DNA of 64,000 nucleotides from Variovorax paradoxus. Lineage in GTDB: Bacteria; Pseudomonadota; Gammaproteobacteria; Burkholderiales; Burkholderiaceae_C. The stretch covers positions 43,333-107,332 of the forward strand of contig NZ_JAGGNW010000026.1 of NCBI RefSeq assembly GCF_018614875.1. The letters run 5' to 3'. This document shows, in pieces, positions 1 to 7,545 of the stretch. The notes under the pieces are model-generated. The model was not told the origin of the DNA. It saw only the letters and a list, made by a program, of their open reading frames with translations, and did no database searches. The position numbers and the translations under genes were made by a program. Numbering within the stretch: position 1 is the stretch's first letter; the number at the start of each line of letters is the position of its first letter.

Positions 1-1
1 C

Positions 2-154
2 CGGCTGACCCCGCCCGACTGCACGCGCGAGATTGCGGCGCTGGTGCCGCATGCCGAAGTGGTGTGGGTGGCGCAATGCGGCCACATGCTGACCATGGAG
101 AAGCCCGCTTTCGTCAATGCGGCGCTGCTCGCCTGGCTCGCTCAGTGGAGCTGA
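2..154 (+). CDS. Alpha/beta hydrolase, C-terminal end only
   Basis: The reading frame is open from the window edge and ends at TGA 152-154, giving the last 50 residues of a protein whose start lies outside. The segment has the usual tail of an alpha/beta hydrolase: a strand (EVVWVA), then CGHMLTMEKP, in which the His would be the catalytic base, then a closing helix ending in LAWLAQWS. Substrate cannot be told from this fragment. Its last 13 bases overlap tail-to-tail with the end of pcp on the other strand. Confidence 0.8.
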   Translation, partial: RLTPPDCTREIAALVPHAEVVWVAQCGHMLTMEKPAFVNAALLAWLAQWS

Positions 155-801
155 CCGCCGGTTTCGGCCACGTCTTTCTCAACGGCCAGCGCGGTTGCAA
201 CCGCGATGCGCAGCGCCTCGACCATGGTGGCCAGCGACATGCTCGGCGCGCCGGGAAAGCGCGCGGCCTGTTCGGGCAGGTACGGAATGTGGATGAAGCC
301 GCCGCGCAGTCCCGGCACCGGATGCGTGGCGATGCGGTGCATCAGGCCGTAGAAGAGATGGTTGCAGACAAAGGTGCCCGCCGTGTTCGATACGGACGCC
401 GGCACACCGGCCGCACGCAGATCTCGCACCATGGCCTTGATCGGCAGCGTCGAGAAATACGCTGCGGGCGCACCGGGCACCACGGGCAGGTCGATGGGCT
501 GCCGGCCCGCGTTGTCGGCAATGCGGCCATCGTCGATGTTGATGGCCACGCGCTCGGGCGTGATCTCGGCGCGGCCACCGGCCTGTCCGATGCACAGCAC
601 CAACCGGGGCTGCAGCTCGTCCATCGCACTCGCAAGCGCCTCGATGGCCTGGCCGAAGACGCAGGGCATCTGGCGCGCACGCACGACGGCGCGGCCGCAC
701 TTCCAGCCGTCGAGTGCACGCACGGCTTCCCAGGAGGGATTGAGGGCTTCGCGGTCGAAAGGATCGAACCCGGTCAGCAGGACATTCGTTCGCTGCGCCA
801 C
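142..801 (-). CDS. pcp: Pyroglutamyl-peptidase I (C15 cysteine peptidase)
   Basis: Removes N-terminal 5-oxoproline (pyroglutamate) from peptides in the cytoplasm. The protein starts with the family pattern NVLLTGFDPF. The expected catalytic triad is visible: Glu in AEITPERVAIN, Cys in AGTFVCNHLFYGL and His in GFIHIPYLPEQ. The frame stays open further upstream to 936, but that extension runs through pxpA and has no family character, so I chose the GTG at 801, which gives 219 aa, the usual size. It follows pxpA by 22 bp, so the peptidase would make the substrate used by the PxpABC complex encoded just upstream. Confidence 0.9.
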   Translation of the reverse strand: MAQRTNVLLTGFDPFDREALNPSWEAVRALDGWKCGRAVVRARQMPCVFGQAIEALASAMDELQPRLVLCIGQAGGRAEITPERVAINIDDGRIADNAGRQPIDLPVVPGAPAAYFSTLPIKAMVRDLRAAGVPASVSNTAGTFVCNHLFYGLMHRIATHPVPGLRGGFIHIPYLPEQAARFPGAPSMSLATMVEALRIAVATALAVEKDVAETGGQLH

Positions 802-823
802 AGCTTGAACTGAGAGAGGGTGC

Positions 824-1567
824 TCAGGCCGCCGTCGCGCGAACCACGATGCCCTCTTGCTGCAGCCGGTCGCGAATGCGGCGCGCAAAAGCCAGCGCGT
901 GGGCGCCGTCGCCGTGCAGGCACACGGTCTGGGCATTGACCGGCACGATGCTGCCGTCGATGGCCGTCACCTGGCGGTCGCGCACCAGCGAAAGCGTCTG
1001 GGCCAGCGACTGTTCTTCGTCCTCGATCAGCGCGCCGGGCTGGCTGCGCGGCACCAGGCTGCCGTCGGGCATGTAGCCGCGGTCGGCAAAAACCTCTTCG
1101 ACGGGCGTGAGGCCGGCGCGGCGCGCGGCGTCGATCATGCCGCTGCCCGCGAGGCCGAAGAACCGGAGCGAGGGGTCGAAGCGCCGCACTGCTTCGCAGA
1201 GCGCGTCGGCGAGTTCGGGCTCCTTCACCGCCTGGTTGTAGAGCTGGCCGTGCGCCTTGACGTGCGAGAGCTTGCCGCCTTCGGCCTTGGCGATCGCGGC
1301 CAGCGCGCCGACCTGGTAGAGCACATTGGCCACGATCTCGTCGGGCGGCAGGTGCATGGTGCTGCGGCCGAAGTTCTCGCGGTCGGGAAAGCTCGGATGC
1401 GCGCCGATGGCCACGCCGTGTTCGATGGCCCAGCGCACGCATTGCCGCATGGTCTTGGGGTCGCCCGCATGCCAGCCGCACGCGATGTTGGCCGAACTCA
1501 CGAGGCCGAGCAGCGCTTCGTCGCTGCCGGCACCTTCGCCGAGGTCGGCATTCAGGTCGATTTGCAT
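824..1567 (-). CDS. pxpA: 5-oxoprolinase subunit A (LamB/YcsF family)
   Basis: A 247-residue subunit of the ATP-dependent prokaryotic 5-oxoprolinase, which opens 5-oxoproline to L-glutamate. It carries the LamB/YcsF signatures: DLNADLGEG at the N-terminus, SSANIACGWHAGD near residue 30, HGVAIGAHPSFPD and KAHGQLYN. The start is the ATG at 1567, where the conserved MQIDLNADLGEG begins. It lies between pxpC and pcp in a minus-strand operon. Family assignment is secure; complex formation with PxpB and PxpC is inferred from the neighbouring genes. Confidence 0.93.
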   Translation of the reverse strand: MQIDLNADLGEGAGSDEALLGLVSSANIACGWHAGDPKTMRQCVRWAIEHGVAIGAHPSFPDRENFGRSTMHLPPDEIVANVLYQVGALAAIAKAEGGKLSHVKAHGQLYNQAVKEPELADALCEAVRRFDPSLRFFGLAGSGMIDAARRAGLTPVEEVFADRGYMPDGSLVPRSQPGALIEDEEQSLAQTLSLVRDRQVTAIDGSIVPVNAQTVCLHGDGAHALAFARRIRDRLQQEGIVVRATAA

Positions 1568-1638
1568 GGGGTGGGTTCCTTCTTCAAGACGGCCCAGTAC
1601 ATCGGAGGCAGGCCCGCGCGCATGGCTGCTCGCACAGT

Positions 1639-2637
1639 CTATGCCGGTCCGTTCCAGCCTGCTGCCGCAAGCCCCTGCGCCACTTGTGCGAGATAGCGCT
1701 GCTGCTCGGCCCACGCCCGGAGCGCCGCGGCCATGTCCACCTGCACCAGCCGCAACCGGCCGTCGAGTGGCGCCTGCGCGAGCTTCCACAGGTCGGCGCG
1801 AATCACCACGCCGATGCGCGGATAGCCGCCGGTGGTCTGCGCGTCGCCCATCAGGATGATCGGCTGGCCCGAGGGCGGCACTTGGATCGTGCCGGGAATG
1901 ACGCCCGACGAGAGCATGTCGGCACTGCGCCTGCGCTTGAGTTCGGCGCCTGCGAGCCGGCTTCCCATGCGGTTGCTCTGCGCGGTGATGCGCCAGCGCT
2001 CGCTCCAGAGCAGCGCATGCGAAGCCATGGTGAACTGGTCGAATTCGGGACCGGGCAAGACGCGCAGGGCGATGGCCGAATCGCTTTCCTCGGGGCCCCA
2101 GTCCGGACCGCGCAGGCCGAACGGGCGCCGCGCGAGCCGGGCGGCATCGAGCGTCGTGGCACCCAGCGCGAGCCGGTCGCCCTTGCGCAGCGCGCGCCCC
2201 TGGTGGCCGCCGAAGCCGGCCTTCAGGTCGGTGCTGCGCGAGCCAAGCACCGGCGGCACATCGATGCCGCCCGCCACCGCGAGCCAGCTGCGCAACCCGG
2301 CCTTCTTCACGCCGACGGCGTTGGCGCCCGCGAGCTTGAGTGTCTGGCCCGCTGCCACCGGCACGCTCCAGCAGGGCCAAATGGGCGCGCCGTCGAGCCG
2401 GGCGCCGAAGCCGTCTCCCACCAGCGCAATGCGCGTGGCGGTTTCGAAGCGGATCTCGCAACCGCCCATGGTGAGCTCGAGACCGGCCGCGCCATCGGCA
2501 TTGCCGACCAGCCGGTTCGCCAGCGTGAGCGCCAGCACGTCCAGCGCGCCGCCGGGGCAGATGCCGAACTGGCGATGGCCGTGCCGTCCCAGGTCCTGCA
2601 CCGAGGTCAGCATGCCGGGCTTCTGCACGAGCATCAT
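1639..2637 (-). CDS. pxpC: 5-oxoprolinase subunit C (biotin-dependent carboxyltransferase family)
   Basis: A 332-residue AHS2/KipA-type subunit of 5-oxoprolinase. Recognisable family stretches are GMLTSVQDLGRHGH near the start, GALDVLALTLANRLVGN, and GQPIILMGDAQTTGGYPRIG toward the end. Translation is probably coupled to pxpB: the first of two adjacent ATG codons (2637 and 2634) overlaps the pxpB stop as ATGA. Although databases often call the family urea amidolyase-related or allophanate hydrolase subunit 2, the pxpA and pcp neighbours favour 5-oxoproline hydrolysis. Confidence 0.92.
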   Translation of the reverse strand: MMLVQKPGMLTSVQDLGRHGHRQFGICPGGALDVLALTLANRLVGNADGAAGLELTMGGCEIRFETATRIALVGDGFGARLDGAPIWPCWSVPVAAGQTLKLAGANAVGVKKAGLRSWLAVAGGIDVPPVLGSRSTDLKAGFGGHQGRALRKGDRLALGATTLDAARLARRPFGLRGPDWGPEESDSAIALRVLPGPEFDQFTMASHALLWSERWRITAQSNRMGSRLAGAELKRRRSADMLSSGVIPGTIQVPPSGQPIILMGDAQTTGGYPRIGVVIRADLWKLAQAPLDGRLRLVQVDMAAALRAWAEQQRYLAQVAQGLAAAGWNGPA

Positions 2638-3299
2638 GTCTGCACGCTTTCGACGATGAAGCGCACGCGGTCGCCCGGGCGCAGCAGGGTGGGCGGCTCG
2701 GCCGCCGGATCGAAGAGTTCGAGCGAGGTGCGGCCGATCAGCTGCCAGCCGCCCGGCGACACCAGCGGATAGATGCCGGTCTGCTCGCCGCCGATGCCGA
2801 CCGATCGCGCGGGCACCGCCGTGCGGGGCTCGGCGCGGCGCGGCGTGGCGAGCTCGGGCGGCAGCCCGCCCATGAAGGCGAAGCCGGGCAGGAAGCCGAG
2901 CAGGTAGACCACGTACTCGGCCGCGCTGTGGCGCCGCACCACTTCGGCCGGCGTGAGCCCGGTGTGGGCCGCGACATCGGCAAGGTCGGGACCGTGCTCG
3001 CCGCCATACGCCACCGGAATCTCCACCCTGCGGCCCTCGATCGCCGTGGCCGACAGCCGCGGCCAGGCCTCGTTCACCCGTGCCATCAGCGCATCGATGC
3101 CGACGGCGGTCGGATCGAAAGTCAGCGTGAGATTGTTCATGCCCGGCAACACCTCGCCCACACCGGCCCACCGCTGCACCTCGGCGCCCAGCGCCCAGAT
3201 CCGCTGCTGCTGCGCGAGCGTGGCGGGCGGCGGCAGCTCGCAAAGCAACGCCGCATCGCCCAATGGATGCAGGCGAGGCAAAGGAAAGCCGCTACTCAC
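2634..3299 (-). CDS. pxpB: 5-oxoprolinase subunit B (AHS1/KipI family)
   Basis: A 221-residue AHS1/KipI-type subunit. Typical stretches are HPLGDAALLCEL near the N-terminus, GMNNLTLTFDP, YLLGFLPGFAFMGGLP around residue 140 and GGEQTGIYPLVSPGGWQLIGRT. The start is a GTG at 3299 that overlaps the end of coaD by 8 bp, so the 5-oxoprolinase genes look co-transcribed with coaD and perhaps rsmD. It overlaps pxpC by 4 bp. Together with PxpC it would form the part of the enzyme that phosphorylates and activates 5-oxoproline; that division of labour is family knowledge, not visible here. Confidence 0.92.
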   Translation of the reverse strand: MSSGFPLPRLHPLGDAALLCELPPPATLAQQQRIWALGAEVQRWAGVGEVLPGMNNLTLTFDPTAVGIDALMARVNEAWPRLSATAIEGRRVEIPVAYGGEHGPDLADVAAHTGLTPAEVVRRHSAAEYVVYLLGFLPGFAFMGGLPPELATPRRAEPRTAVPARSVGIGGEQTGIYPLVSPGGWQLIGRTSLELFDPAAEPPTLLRPGDRVRFIVESVQT

Positions 3300-3795
3300 G
3301 GCCTAGGCTGCGCACCTTGGCTGCGAGCTGCTTCTCCACATCGGGCGAAACGAACTTGTGGACCTCGCCGCCGAGCATGGCGATCTCGCGCACGAAGGTG
3401 CTCGAGATGAACTGATACTTGTCGCTGGGCGTCAGGAACACGGTTTCGACGTCGGGCATCAGCGAGCGGTTCATGCCCGCGAGCTGAAACTCGTAGTCGA
3501 AGTCGGTCACGGCGCGCAGGCCGCGCACCATCGCCTTGCCGCCGCGCGCCACCACGAAGTCGCGCAGCAAGCCCGCAAAGCTCTCGACCGTGACTTGGTC
3601 GCTGTACGGCTTCACGGATTCGCGCGCCATCTCGATGCGCTCCTGCAGGCTGAACAGCGCCTTCTTGTGATGGCCCGCCGCAACCGCGACGATGACCTTC
3701 GAGAAAAGCTGGGTTGCACGCCGCACCACGTCCTCGTGGCCGAGAGTGATGGGATCGAAAGTGCCGGGATAAACCGCGATCACGTTGCTGGCCAT
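3292..3795 (-). CDS. coaD: Pantetheine-phosphate adenylyltransferase
   Basis: Transfers AMP from ATP to 4'-phosphopantetheine, the penultimate step of coenzyme A synthesis. The 167 residues match the usual length. The nucleotidyltransferase signature TFDPITLGH is at residues 12-20 and the second motif ISSTFVRE lies near residue 130. MVRGLRAVTDFDYEFQLAGMNR is the family's substrate-loop region. It follows rsmD by 42 bp, a very common betaproteobacterial pairing, and runs by overlap into pxpB. Confidence 0.97.
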   Translation of the reverse strand: MASNVIAVYPGTFDPITLGHEDVVRRATQLFSKVIVAVAAGHHKKALFSLQERIEMARESVKPYSDQVTVESFAGLLRDFVVARGGKAMVRGLRAVTDFDYEFQLAGMNRSLMPDVETVFLTPSDKYQFISSTFVREIAMLGGEVHKFVSPDVEKQLAAKVRSLGRE

Positions 3796-3837
3796 GGTTG
3801 CTTCTCCTCATGCAGCCGGTGCGGCTTGTTCGGCGGA

Positions 3838-4506
3838 TTATGCAGCCCCGTTTGCGGCCTGCCGCAGCAGGTGCGCATGCACGGCCCCTGCCTTCAAGTA
3901 ACGAAAACCAACAAGGCCGATGGCGGAAAGCTCTTCGTCGCTCCAGCGGCGCGGTGCTTCCAGGTAGATGGCGCCCCCGGCTTTCACCGCGCGCGCGGCG
4001 GCCCGCAGCGCGGGTTCGTAGAGGGCGGTGCTTTCGAAAGGCGGATCGAGAAAAACCGCATCCAGGCTGCCCGCGGCGGCGCGTTCGAGCGCGGTGAGCC
4101 CGCTGCCGCGCTCGATGCGGACGGCTTCGGCCGAAAGCTTCGTCTTGGCGGCTTGCAGCTGGGCCACCAGCGCGGCGTCCTGCTCGCACAGCAGCACGCT
4201 CGCGGCACCGCGCGACGCGGCCTCCAGGCCAAGCGCGCCGGTGCCCGCGAATGCATCGACGCAATGCCAGCCCGGCAACTCGCCGCCACCGGCGCCCGCG
4301 ATGCTCGCGAGCCAGTTGAACAGCGTTTCCCGCACGCGGTCGGGCGTGGGGCGCAGGCCCGGCCTGTCTGGCACGGAAAGGCGGCTGCGCTTCCACTGGC
4401 CGCCGATGATGCGCACCTCGTGCGGCAGCGATTTCGATCGTGAGGGCGACGGCGATGGCGTCGGAGGGGAACGCCTGGCGGCTGCGGCTTCTTTCTTCTG
4501 GGGCAT
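3838..4506 (-). CDS. rsmD: 16S rRNA (guanine(966)-N2)-methyltransferase
   Basis: Methylates G966 of 16S rRNA in the small ribosomal subunit. After a basic, Pro/Ser-rich leader of about 28 residues comes the family start VRIIGGQWKRSRL, then RPTPDRVRETLFNWL, the SAM-binding DAFAGTGALGLEAASRGA and the catalytic DPPF near residue 157. The upstream ATG at 4506 was kept, but the first two dozen residues are low-complexity and a later start is possible. First gene of the rsmD-coaD-pxp run. Confidence 0.94.
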   Translation of the reverse strand: MPQKKEAAAARRSPPTPSPSPSRSKSLPHEVRIIGGQWKRSRLSVPDRPGLRPTPDRVRETLFNWLASIAGAGGGELPGWHCVDAFAGTGALGLEAASRGAASVLLCEQDAALVAQLQAAKTKLSAEAVRIERGSGLTALERAAAGSLDAVFLDPPFESTALYEPALRAAARAVKAGGAIYLEAPRRWSDEELSAIGLVGFRYLKAGAVHAHLLRQAANGAA

Positions 4507-4536
4507 GCGGCAAGCTTAACGCCCCGGCATGCGAGC

Positions 4537-5172
4537 TCAGGCGCCGAGGAAAGCCCGCCGTGCCAGCAGCACGGCAAGCACCAGCATCGTGCCGCCGATC
4601 AGCGCGTCGAGCATCTGCCAGGCGCGCGGGCGCGCAAACACTGGTGCCAGCCAGCGCGCGCCGAAGCCAAGCGCCGAGAACCACAGTGCGCTCGCAAGCG
4701 ACGAGCCCGCGACAAACCAGGCCTTGAGCGGCCCGCCGTACTGGGCGCCGGTGCTACCCACGAGCAGCACGGTGTCGAGATAGACATGCGGATTCAGCAA
4801 GGTGAAGCCCGCCGCCTGCGCCAGCACGGCAGTGCGCGAGAGCGACGCGCCCTGGGCCTTTGTCTGCAACGCGCCGGGCTGCCGGGCACGCCACAGCGCG
4901 CGCAGCCCGTAGGCACCCAGGAACAGCGCACCGAGGCCGGCGAGTGCGGTGGCGAATGCGGGCCGCCCTTTCAGTGCCTGCGCCATGCCAGCCACGCCGG
5001 CGGTGATCAGGATTGCATCGCTCGCCGCACAGAACAGCACCACAGCGCTCACATGCTCGCGCCGCAGCCCCTGGCGCAGCACATAGGCGTTCTGCGCGCC
5101 AATGGCGACGATGAGCACCAGGCTCATGAAAAGCCCGTTGACGAATGCGGCGGTGATTTGCTCGTTGACCAT
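4537..5172 (-). CDS. LysE/ArgO family amino-acid exporter
   Basis: A 211-residue inner-membrane protein with about six hydrophobic segments. The family signatures are VAIGAQNAYVLRQGLRREH near residue 22 and GFTLLNPHVYLDTVLLVG around residue 130, which match the LysE/ArgO branch that exports arginine or lysine. The gene is divergent from an ArgP/LysG-type LysR regulator across 81 bp, the arrangement used by lysE-lysG and by argO with argP, which supports export of basic amino acids. Substrate choice between lysine and arginine cannot be settled from the sequence. Confidence 0.9.
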   Translation of the reverse strand: MVNEQITAAFVNGLFMSLVLIVAIGAQNAYVLRQGLRREHVSAVVLFCAASDAILITAGVAGMAQALKGRPAFATALAGLGALFLGAYGLRALWRARQPGALQTKAQGASLSRTAVLAQAAGFTLLNPHVYLDTVLLVGSTGAQYGGPLKAWFVAGSSLASALWFSALGFGARWLAPVFARPRAWQMLDALIGGTMLVLAVLLARRAFLGA

Positions 5173-5253
5173 TGCGCCAGCTTGCCGCCTCGACCGGATT
5201 AACTCAAACTAAACTTCCTAAGCCGTATTCAGTTTTACTAATTCGATCAATCC

Positions 5254-6171
5254 ATGCTCGACTATGCCGCCCTGAACGCATTGGCCGCCGTGGCGCGCGA
5301 AGGCAGCTTCGAGCGCGCAGCCCGCGCACTGAACGTCACTCCGTCGGCCGTCTCCCAGCGCGTGAAGCTGCTCGAAGAGCGCACGGGCTGTGCGCTGCTG
5401 GTGCGCGGCCAGCCCTGCGTGGCCACCGAAGCCGGACAGCAGCTCTGTCGGCACATCGAGCGCGTGGGCATGCTGGAGCACGAGTTGCGCGATGCGCTGC
5501 CCGCACTCGGCATGGGCGGCAGGAGTGGCGACGTGGCTGAGCGGGTCACGGTGCGGGTGGCGGTGAACGCCGACAGCTTGGCCAGCTGGTTCATGGCGGC
5601 CGCTGCGGCCTTTGCGAGGCAGGAAGAATCCGCCCTGTTCGACCTGACCGTGGACGACCAGGACCACACCGCCGAACGCCTGCGAAGCGGCGCGGTGCTG
5701 GCGGCCGTCACCGCCCTGGCGCAACCGGTGGCCGGCTGCAACAGCGAGGCACTGGGCAGCATGCACTACGTGGCCGCCGCGAGCCCGGAGTTCATTCAGC
5801 GGTATTTCGCCAGGGGTGTGGGTGCGCGCACGCTGGCCCATGCCCCGAGCCTGGTATTCGACCGCAAGGACCGGCTGCAGGCGCGCTGGGTGCGGCGAAT
5901 CTGCCATCGCAGCGTCGAGACGCCGCGGCACTGGCTGCCCTCGGCCCAGGGTTTCATCGAAGCGGCGCGCGCCGGCATGGGATGGGGCATGCTCCCGGCC
6001 AGCATGGCGGCCGACGCGATGCGCACGGGCGCCTTGGTGGAACTGGTGCCCGGCTCGATGCTGCAGGTGCCGCTCTACTGGCAGCAGGCGCGCGCGGCGC
6101 CGCAACTGCTCAAACGCCTCAAGGCAGCGGTGCGCGCAGCCGCCGGAAGCGGAGCGCACGCCCTGCGCTGA
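5254..6171 (+). CDS. argP: LysR-type regulator of the ArgP/LysG (IciA) group
   Basis: A 305-residue LysR-type activator. The winged helix-turn-helix spans about residues 3-60, with the ArgP-like run LNALAAVAREGSFERAARAL followed by TPSAVSQRVKLLEERTG. The effector domain contains VAVNADSLASWF, a region typical of ArgP/LysG. In known systems ArgP activates the adjacent exporter when lysine or arginine accumulates; the divergent exporter gene here fits that scheme. The 81-bp shared intergenic region would hold the operator. Confidence 0.9.
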   Translation: MLDYAALNALAAVAREGSFERAARALNVTPSAVSQRVKLLEERTGCALLVRGQPCVATEAGQQLCRHIERVGMLEHELRDALPALGMGGRSGDVAERVTVRVAVNADSLASWFMAAAAAFARQEESALFDLTVDDQDHTAERLRSGAVLAAVTALAQPVAGCNSEALGSMHYVAAASPEFIQRYFARGVGARTLAHAPSLVFDRKDRLQARWVRRICHRSVETPRHWLPSAQGFIEAARAGMGWGMLPASMAADAMRTGALVELVPGSMLQVPLYWQQARAAPQLLKRLKAAVRAAAGSGAHALR

Positions 6172-6180
6172 AAACGCTTC

Positions 6181-7530
6181 TTATTGTTTGCCGCCCACCA
6201 CCACAGTCACCATGCGATCGGGCTGCAGCTTGCGCGCATAGGCGGCCCGGATGTCGGCCGCGGTGACCGCGTTCATGCGCGCGGTCCAGGTGTCGAGATA
6301 GTCGAGCGGCAGGTCGTGCCAGGCGATGTTGGCCACGTTGCCGATGAGCTTGCGGTTGCTGTCCAGCAAGAGCGGGAAGCCGCCGATCAGGTTGTCCTTG
6401 GCGGCCTTGAGCTCGCTGGCGGTCGGGCCTTCGGCCACGAACTTCGCGAGCACGTCGCGCGAGACCTTCACCGCTTCTTCAGCCTGGTCGGGACGCGTCT
6501 GGAAGCCGACGCGAAACGCACCGGCATCCAGGCCCGGCGCAAAGCCGCTGTAGACGCTGTAGGCCAGGCCGCGCTTCTCGCGCACTTCGTTGGTCAGCCG
6601 CGAGACGAAGCCGCCGCCGCCCAGCACGTAGTTGCCGAGCGTGAGCGCGAAATGATCGGGGTCCTTGCGCGGATAGCCGGGCTGGCCGATCAGGATGTGG
6701 GCCTGGGCCGAAGCGAACGGAATGCGCTCGTCCTTTGGCGCGCTGAGCGCGGCCACCGGGGCGATCGCCGGCAGCGGCGTGCACGCCTCGGGCCCGGGCA
6801 GCCGAGAAAGCAGCGCGGTGGCCATGGCCTCGGCCTCGGCGCGGGTCACGGCGCCCACGATGCTGAGCTTGGCGCGGCACGGCACGATCAGCTGCTGGTA
6901 GCGCTGCCGCATGGCGGCGGTGTCGATCCGCGCCAGCGTGGCCTCGGTGACTTCCTGGCCATAGGGATGGCTGCCGTACACGCTCTGTGCGAAGGCGCGG
7001 CCCGCGATGGTCGCCGGCTTGGTGTTGGCCTCCTTCAGCGACGCATTGATGCGTTCGCGTTCGCGCTGCCAGATGTCGTCGGGAAAGGCCGGCTCGCCGA
7101 TCTCGCGCGCGGCCAGCGCCACCACCTTGGCCAGCAGCGCCGGGTCGGACAGGGTACGCAGCGAGTAGCTGGCGCGGTCGGTGCCGGCGCTGGCGTTGAA
7201 CTCGGCGCCCAGGTCGGCCCAGGCTTCGCCGAGCGCGTTCTCGTCGAGCGCCGGCTCGCCGTTTTTGCCAGCGCGCACGCCCTTCTCGACCATGGTCGCG
7301 GCCGCGCTGGCAAGGCCGGCCTGGTCTGCCGGGTCGCGCCGGCTGCCGGCGTCGAAATCGATCTGCACATCGACGATGGGCAGCGCCTGGGTCGACACCA
7401 GGTAGATTTTTGCGCCGCTCGCGAGCGTCCAGTGCTCGATCGGCAGTGCCGCCTGTGCGGCGTTCGAAACGGCCAGGGCAGCGAGGGCGGCAAACAGCGC
7501 GGAACGCAGAATTTTTTTCATCGGGATCAT
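6181..7530 (-). CDS. M16 family metallopeptidase-like protein, probably catalytically inactive
   Basis: A 449-residue exported protein: the signal peptide covers about residues 1-27, ending in AAQA. It has the M16 fold (two homologous halves, with RGLAYSVYSGFAPGLDAGAFRVGFQTRPDQ in the second), but where active members have HxxEH there is only QAGLASAAATMVEKG, so no zinc site. Such subunits pair with an active partner, here the next gene upstream in the same operon (15 bp away), as in bacterial homologues of the mitochondrial processing peptidase. Role is probably periplasmic proteolysis; the substrate is unknown. Confidence 0.88.
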   Translation of the reverse strand: MIPMKKILRSALFAALAALAVSNAAQAALPIEHWTLASGAKIYLVSTQALPIVDVQIDFDAGSRRDPADQAGLASAAATMVEKGVRAGKNGEPALDENALGEAWADLGAEFNASAGTDRASYSLRTLSDPALLAKVVALAAREIGEPAFPDDIWQRERERINASLKEANTKPATIAGRAFAQSVYGSHPYGQEVTEATLARIDTAAMRQRYQQLIVPCRAKLSIVGAVTRAEAEAMATALLSRLPGPEACTPLPAIAPVAALSAPKDERIPFASAQAHILIGQPGYPRKDPDHFALTLGNYVLGGGGFVSRLTNEVREKRGLAYSVYSGFAPGLDAGAFRVGFQTRPDQAEEAVKVSRDVLAKFVAEGPTASELKAAKDNLIGGFPLLLDSNRKLIGNVANIAWHDLPLDYLDTWTARMNAVTAADIRAAYARKLQPDRMVTVVVGGKQ

Positions 7531-7545
7531 GGAAGTCCGGGCCTT

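Noticed and set aside
802..936. N-terminal extension of Pcp by 45 residues
   Set aside because: It overlaps pxpA, has no family similarity, and the GTG at 801 begins exactly at the conserved start.
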